Part shown: positions 61,397 to 64,000 of the stretch, one piece after another
Layout of the letters: each line of letters starts with the position of its first letter
Numbering within the stretch: position 1 is the first letter of the stretch
DNA from: Devosia sp.
GTDB taxonomy: Bacteria > Pseudomonadota > Alphaproteobacteria > Rhizobiales > Devosiaceae
NCBI RefSeq assembly: GCF_028290625.1
Contig: NZ_JAQGJM010000037.1
Location: forward strand, 1 to 64,000
Reading direction: 5' to 3'
Length of the DNA: 64,000 nt
The notes under the pieces: model-generated
The model's input: only the letters and a program-made list of their open reading frames with translations
Databases searched by the model: none
What the model was told of the DNA's origin: nothing
Translations under genes and position numbers: made by a program

Positions 61397-62842
61397 TCAA
61401 GCAATGCCCAAACGGGCCTTTAGCTTGCCCGTCAATTGCAATGTCGCCGCCGGATCGAACAGCGCGTTGAGACCCAGAAACACCGCCCCACCCGCGACGC
61501 CTCCGGCGGCCAGCCTGACGATGACATGGGCCTCGCCGAGCGCGGCGGCGGCAAGGCTTGCCGCCAGCCCGGTCGCCAGCGCAATGACGATCGAAATGCC
61601 GATATGGCGCCATGGCACCGGGATGGGCGTCAGCCGCTCGCTGATAATGAGGCACGCAACGAGGCTCACCACCGATCCACCCGCCAGCGCCGAGGCCGCG
61701 CCCAGCTCAGCCAATGGCGGCACCAGCAGCAGCGACAGCGCGATCGTGCCGACCGAACCCAGTGCCGTGGGAATGCTCAGCAGCCAGGGCCGCTTATGCG
61801 CATGCACCACGTCGCCATAGACGAAACTCGTGAGATTGGCGCAGAGTACACTGAAAGCGATGAGCGGAAACAATTGGGCGACGTGGCCGTGATATTCGGC
61901 CGGCAGCGCCAGTTCGGTGATCGCCGGGGCCAGCGCAATCAGCAGCGCCGCGACCGGCAGGCAAAGGCGGATCATCAAGCCCATCAGATGCGACAGGAAA
62001 TCCGCCGCCGCCGAAGGACCATGCTCGTCAAAGCGGCTGACCACTTCGGGGAAGGCCCCCATATTGATGGCATTGGCGACCATGTCGATAGGTTGCCGCG
62101 CCAGCGCATAGGCGGCGGCGAACACCGCCACCGCGCCGGCATCGTAATAGACCTTGAGGAACACGCGCTCGGCGCTGTTGAGGCCAAAGCCCATCAGCGC
62201 CATGACGATCAACGGCACCCCGAAAGCGAAGAAAGCCCGATGGGTGAACCGCGCCGGACCCGGCGCAACCCGGCCGAAGGCCATGACGCTAGCCACCAGC
62301 CCGGCGATCAGCACGCCAAGTGAGGAGCCCAGCGACACCATCAGGAACGAATTGTGAAAGATGAAAATTGCCGCCACCGGCAGGATCATCTGCAGCGCCG
62401 CGCGCAGCGCCTCGAGCAGCGAATAGGTCGAATGGCGCTGCTGCATTTGCAGGACTGTCAGCGCGAAACGGCCGATCGAGCCGGCGACCAGATAGCTGCA
62501 CACCGCGATGGAGAATTCCACCCAGCGTTCGGGCGCGATCAGGGTTGCGCCGGCGATCGAGACGACAATGCCGAGGGCCGTGGTCGCCAGCAGCACCCGG
62601 CTTGCGAGGAACAAGCTGCCCCGGCTCACCTCGCCCTTGCCGCCCAGCCGCAGCAGTGCAATGCGCAGCCAGTTGGTCACCGCCACGTCGGTCATTTCGC
62701 CGACGGTGACGACCAGCGTCAGCAGGCCATATTCGCTCTGGTCGATCAGCCGCGTGGCGATGACCAGCAACAGCAGCGCCGAGATGCGCGTCAGCAGGAT
62801 CGCCGGGGCATAAATGAGGGTGGAGCGCAGCAGCAAGGGCAT
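61397..62842 (-). CDS. Polysaccharide flippase (Wzx-like, oligosaccharide-lipid transporter)
   Basis: A 481-residue polytopic protein of the MOP superfamily with about 12-14 helices. Family blocks include the start IYAPAILLTRISALLLLVIATRL with YGLLTLVVTVGEM, and AERVFLKVYYDAGAVAVFAAAYALA in the middle. Wzx flips the lipid-linked repeat unit to the periplasmic side for polymerisation. No Shine-Dalgarno motif stands out at its ATG. It lies between the hydroxylase pair and the VpsF-like gene. Confidence 0.88.
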   Translation of the reverse strand: MPLLLRSTLIYAPAILLTRISALLLLVIATRLIDQSEYGLLTLVVTVGEMTDVAVTNWLRIALLRLGGKGEVSRGSLFLASRVLLATTALGIVVSIAGATLIAPERWVEFSIAVCSYLVAGSIGRFALTVLQMQQRHSTYSLLEALRAALQMILPVAAIFIFHNSFLMVSLGSSLGVLIAGLVASVMAFGRVAPGPARFTHRAFFAFGVPLIVMALMGFGLNSAERVFLKVYYDAGAVAVFAAAYALARQPIDMVANAINMGAFPEVVSRFDEHGPSAAADFLSHLMGLMIRLCLPVAALLIALAPAITELALPAEYHGHVAQLFPLIAFSVLCANLTSFVYGDVVHAHKRPWLLSIPTALGSVGTIALSLLLVPPLAELGAASALAGGSVVSLVACLIISERLTPIPVPWRHIGISIVIALATGLAASLAAAALGEAHVIVRLAAGGVAGGAVFLGLNALFDPAATLQLTGKLKARLGIA

Positions 62843-62860
62843 GTCCTTGGGCCATGGCGA

Positions 62861-62930
62861 GCCCGTTTACCCTGGATTAATCCTTCGGATGCCCCAAACC
62901 CAGCGAAAAGCCGGCGGACAGTAAACGGGC
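62861..62930. repeat. Inverted repeat before the flippase gene
   Basis: GCCCGTTTAC (62861-62870) and GTAAACGGGC (62921-62930) are perfect complements 50 nt apart, in the short gap between the VpsF-like stop and the flippase start. Could be an operator pair or RNA stem; weak evidence. Confidence 0.3.
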
Positions 62931-62935
62931 CGCCT

Positions 62936-64000
62936 TCAGTCTGTCTTCGGCGGCGTCGGCACAGGCTTGGAATTGTAGGCGAGGATCAGCACCACGATCA
63001 TCATCACCACAGGCGTCTTGGCGGACAGCGTATTGTTGGACAGGGCGGCCAGCAGGAAGGTTATCGTGGCGATCCAGATCGGCATGGGGGCGCCCCGCAA
63101 CAGGCGCAGCAGCATCCAGAACACCAACACCCCAAAGGCCAGCGCGATGGGCAGGCCCAGCAGCAGGATGAGCACCACCGGCGCGCTTTCGATGGCCGGC
63201 AAATGCAATTGCTCGCGCACGATACCGATCAGGTCGCTGGCCCTCATGCCGAAGACAATGTCTTTCCAATCCACATACCCAAACACCTGGTAGATGTTGA
63301 CGCGGGCATAGAAATTTTCGTCGAAAATGGTGTCGCTGAATCGGCCCAAGAGCCCCCCGGCGAACAGGGCCGCCACCAGCAGCGCGCCGCCGACCAGCGT
63401 CGACAGCAGCACCAGGACCTTGGCCTGGCGCTCATGGCGGGGCGACAGGCGCGGCCAGCGCACGAAGACCAGCAATGCCAGTATCTCGGCGGCTGTGAGC
63501 AGCAGCGCGAAGCGCGCTCCCGAGGCAGCACAACCGATCAGCAGGATAAAGATCGCCGCGACCCGAACCCAGAGCCGCCAATTGGTCACCGCCACGAAGC
63601 CCACGGCGGTGGCGCATAGCGCCCCCAGCGCCAGCGGATGCTCGGACAGGCCGATCGGGCGGAATTGTAGCTCGACATAGGGGTAAGGCAGCAGGCGATG
63701 ATGGGTAATTTCTTCGACCAGGCCGAGGAGTGCGCTCAGGATCAGCATGATCAGGGTGAGGTCGCCTAGCGCCCGTCGCACACTGGGATTGAGGGCCAAC
63801 ATGATCAGGCCTGCGGCGCCTGCGGCCAAATAGGTATCGACGACAAAGACCGACGAGCCGCTATGGCCGAAGGCGAACAGATAGGCGATCAGCAGCAGGA
63901 GCAGGCCGCAATAGCGCAGCAGCGCCTTGAACTTGCCGATGTCGTCGCCGGCCAGCACGAAGGGCCGCGTAAACAGCACGAAGGGCAGCAGCAGGAGCAC
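62936..64000 (-). CDS. VpsF/Wzy-like polysaccharide polymerase, N-terminus beyond the window edge
   Basis: At least 354 residues of a polytopic membrane protein of about ten helices. The frame is open to the right edge, so the true start is outside. The central part carries an Arg in CAASGARFALLLTAAEIL and an extended periplasmic loop (FDENFYARVNIYQVFGYVDW) as in O-antigen ligase/polymerase proteins, and the sequence resembles VpsF of Vibrio polysaccharide loci. It probably joins repeat units in the periplasm. Ends with a Lys/Pro-rich tail. Confidence 0.75.
   Translation of the reverse strand: MLLLLPFVLFTRPFVLAGDDIGKFKALLRYCGLLLLLIAYLFAFGHSGSSVFVVDTYLAAGAAGLIMLALNPSVRRALGDLTLIMLILSALLGLVEEITHHRLLPYPYVELQFRPIGLSEHPLALGALCATAVGFVAVTNWRLWVRVAAIFILLIGCAASGARFALLLTAAEILALLVFVRWPRLSPRHERQAKVLVLLSTLVGGALLVAALFAGGLLGRFSDTIFDENFYARVNIYQVFGYVDWKDIVFGMRASDLIGIVREQLHLPAIESAPVVLILLLGLPIALAFGVLVFWMLLRLLRGAPMPIWIATITFLLAALSNNTLSAKTPVVMMIVVLILAYNSKPVPTPPKTD

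Overview
The window is GC-rich, tightly packed alphaproteobacterial chromosome. The gene content suggests a member of the Hyphomicrobiales close to Devosia: a BmpA-type nucleoside transporter joined to salvage genes, a DUF6384 protein, a TMEM43-like protein, a VpsF-type polysaccharide protein, and rhizobial-style palindromic repeats. The genus is an inference from gene content and was not tested by any search. I found no rRNA, tRNA, CRISPR array, phage or insertion sequence.

Layout. (1) 1-6.9 kb, minus strand: a nucleoside uptake and salvage operon (BMP binding protein, double ATPase, two permeases, cytidine deaminase, a small AT-rich unknown gene, purine nucleoside phosphorylase, deoC running off the left edge). 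A candidate promoter with a PurR/LacI-like operator in its spacer precedes it. (2) 6.7-11.4 kb: a 40-residue membrane ORF, a CoxG-like gene, then a plus-strand cassette of three long helical or coiled-coil proteins including a DUF6384-like membrane protein; this is the least explained locus. (3) 11.4-18.7 kb: two tandem palindromic repeats, an SDR/HxlR divergent pair, a VOC protein, a copper trio (DUF2946-like, PCuAC, SCO), a LysR regulator, a TauE permease and a secreted protein, with two copies of a third repeat family. (4) 18.7-27.5 kb: a heterodimeric MdlAB-like exporter, a DUF1624 membrane protein, RecQ, a small charged protein, an alkyladenine glycosylase and a DUF2188 protein. (5) 27.5-34.1 kb: treY, dadA and cydABX. 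(6) 34.1-41.9 kb: a secreted Cys-rich protein, a shortened TMEM43-like protein, CutC, a ROK kinase, a LacI regulator, and a five-gene amino-acid ABC transporter and glycosylasparaginase-like operon whose promoter carries a LacI-type operator. (7) 42.0-64.0 kb: a large exopolysaccharide locus.

How the genes work together. Region 1 imports nucleosides and breaks them into bases and sugar phosphates. Region 6 could import and split an amino-acid conjugate, for example GlcNAc-asparagine: the Ntn hydrolase would release the sugar and the ROK kinase phosphorylate it, under LacI control. Region 7 holds most of a Wzx/Wzy-type assembly line: a WcaJ-type initiating transferase, WecB/WecC for UDP-ManNAcA, a WecG/TagA transferase, two GT4 transferases, a GINT-like protein, a Wzz chain-length protein, a Wzx flippase and a VpsF/Wzy-like protein cut by the right edge. 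It also has decoration and trimming genes: a CapK-like ligase, two FemAB/CelD-like acyltransferases, a sterol desaturase-family hydroxylase, a heparinase II/III-type lyase and a GH5 glycosidase.

Start codons were re-chosen where an overlapping stop/start, a Shine-Dalgarno sequence or the mature N-terminus favoured an internal start. All functions are read from sequence motifs without database searches.
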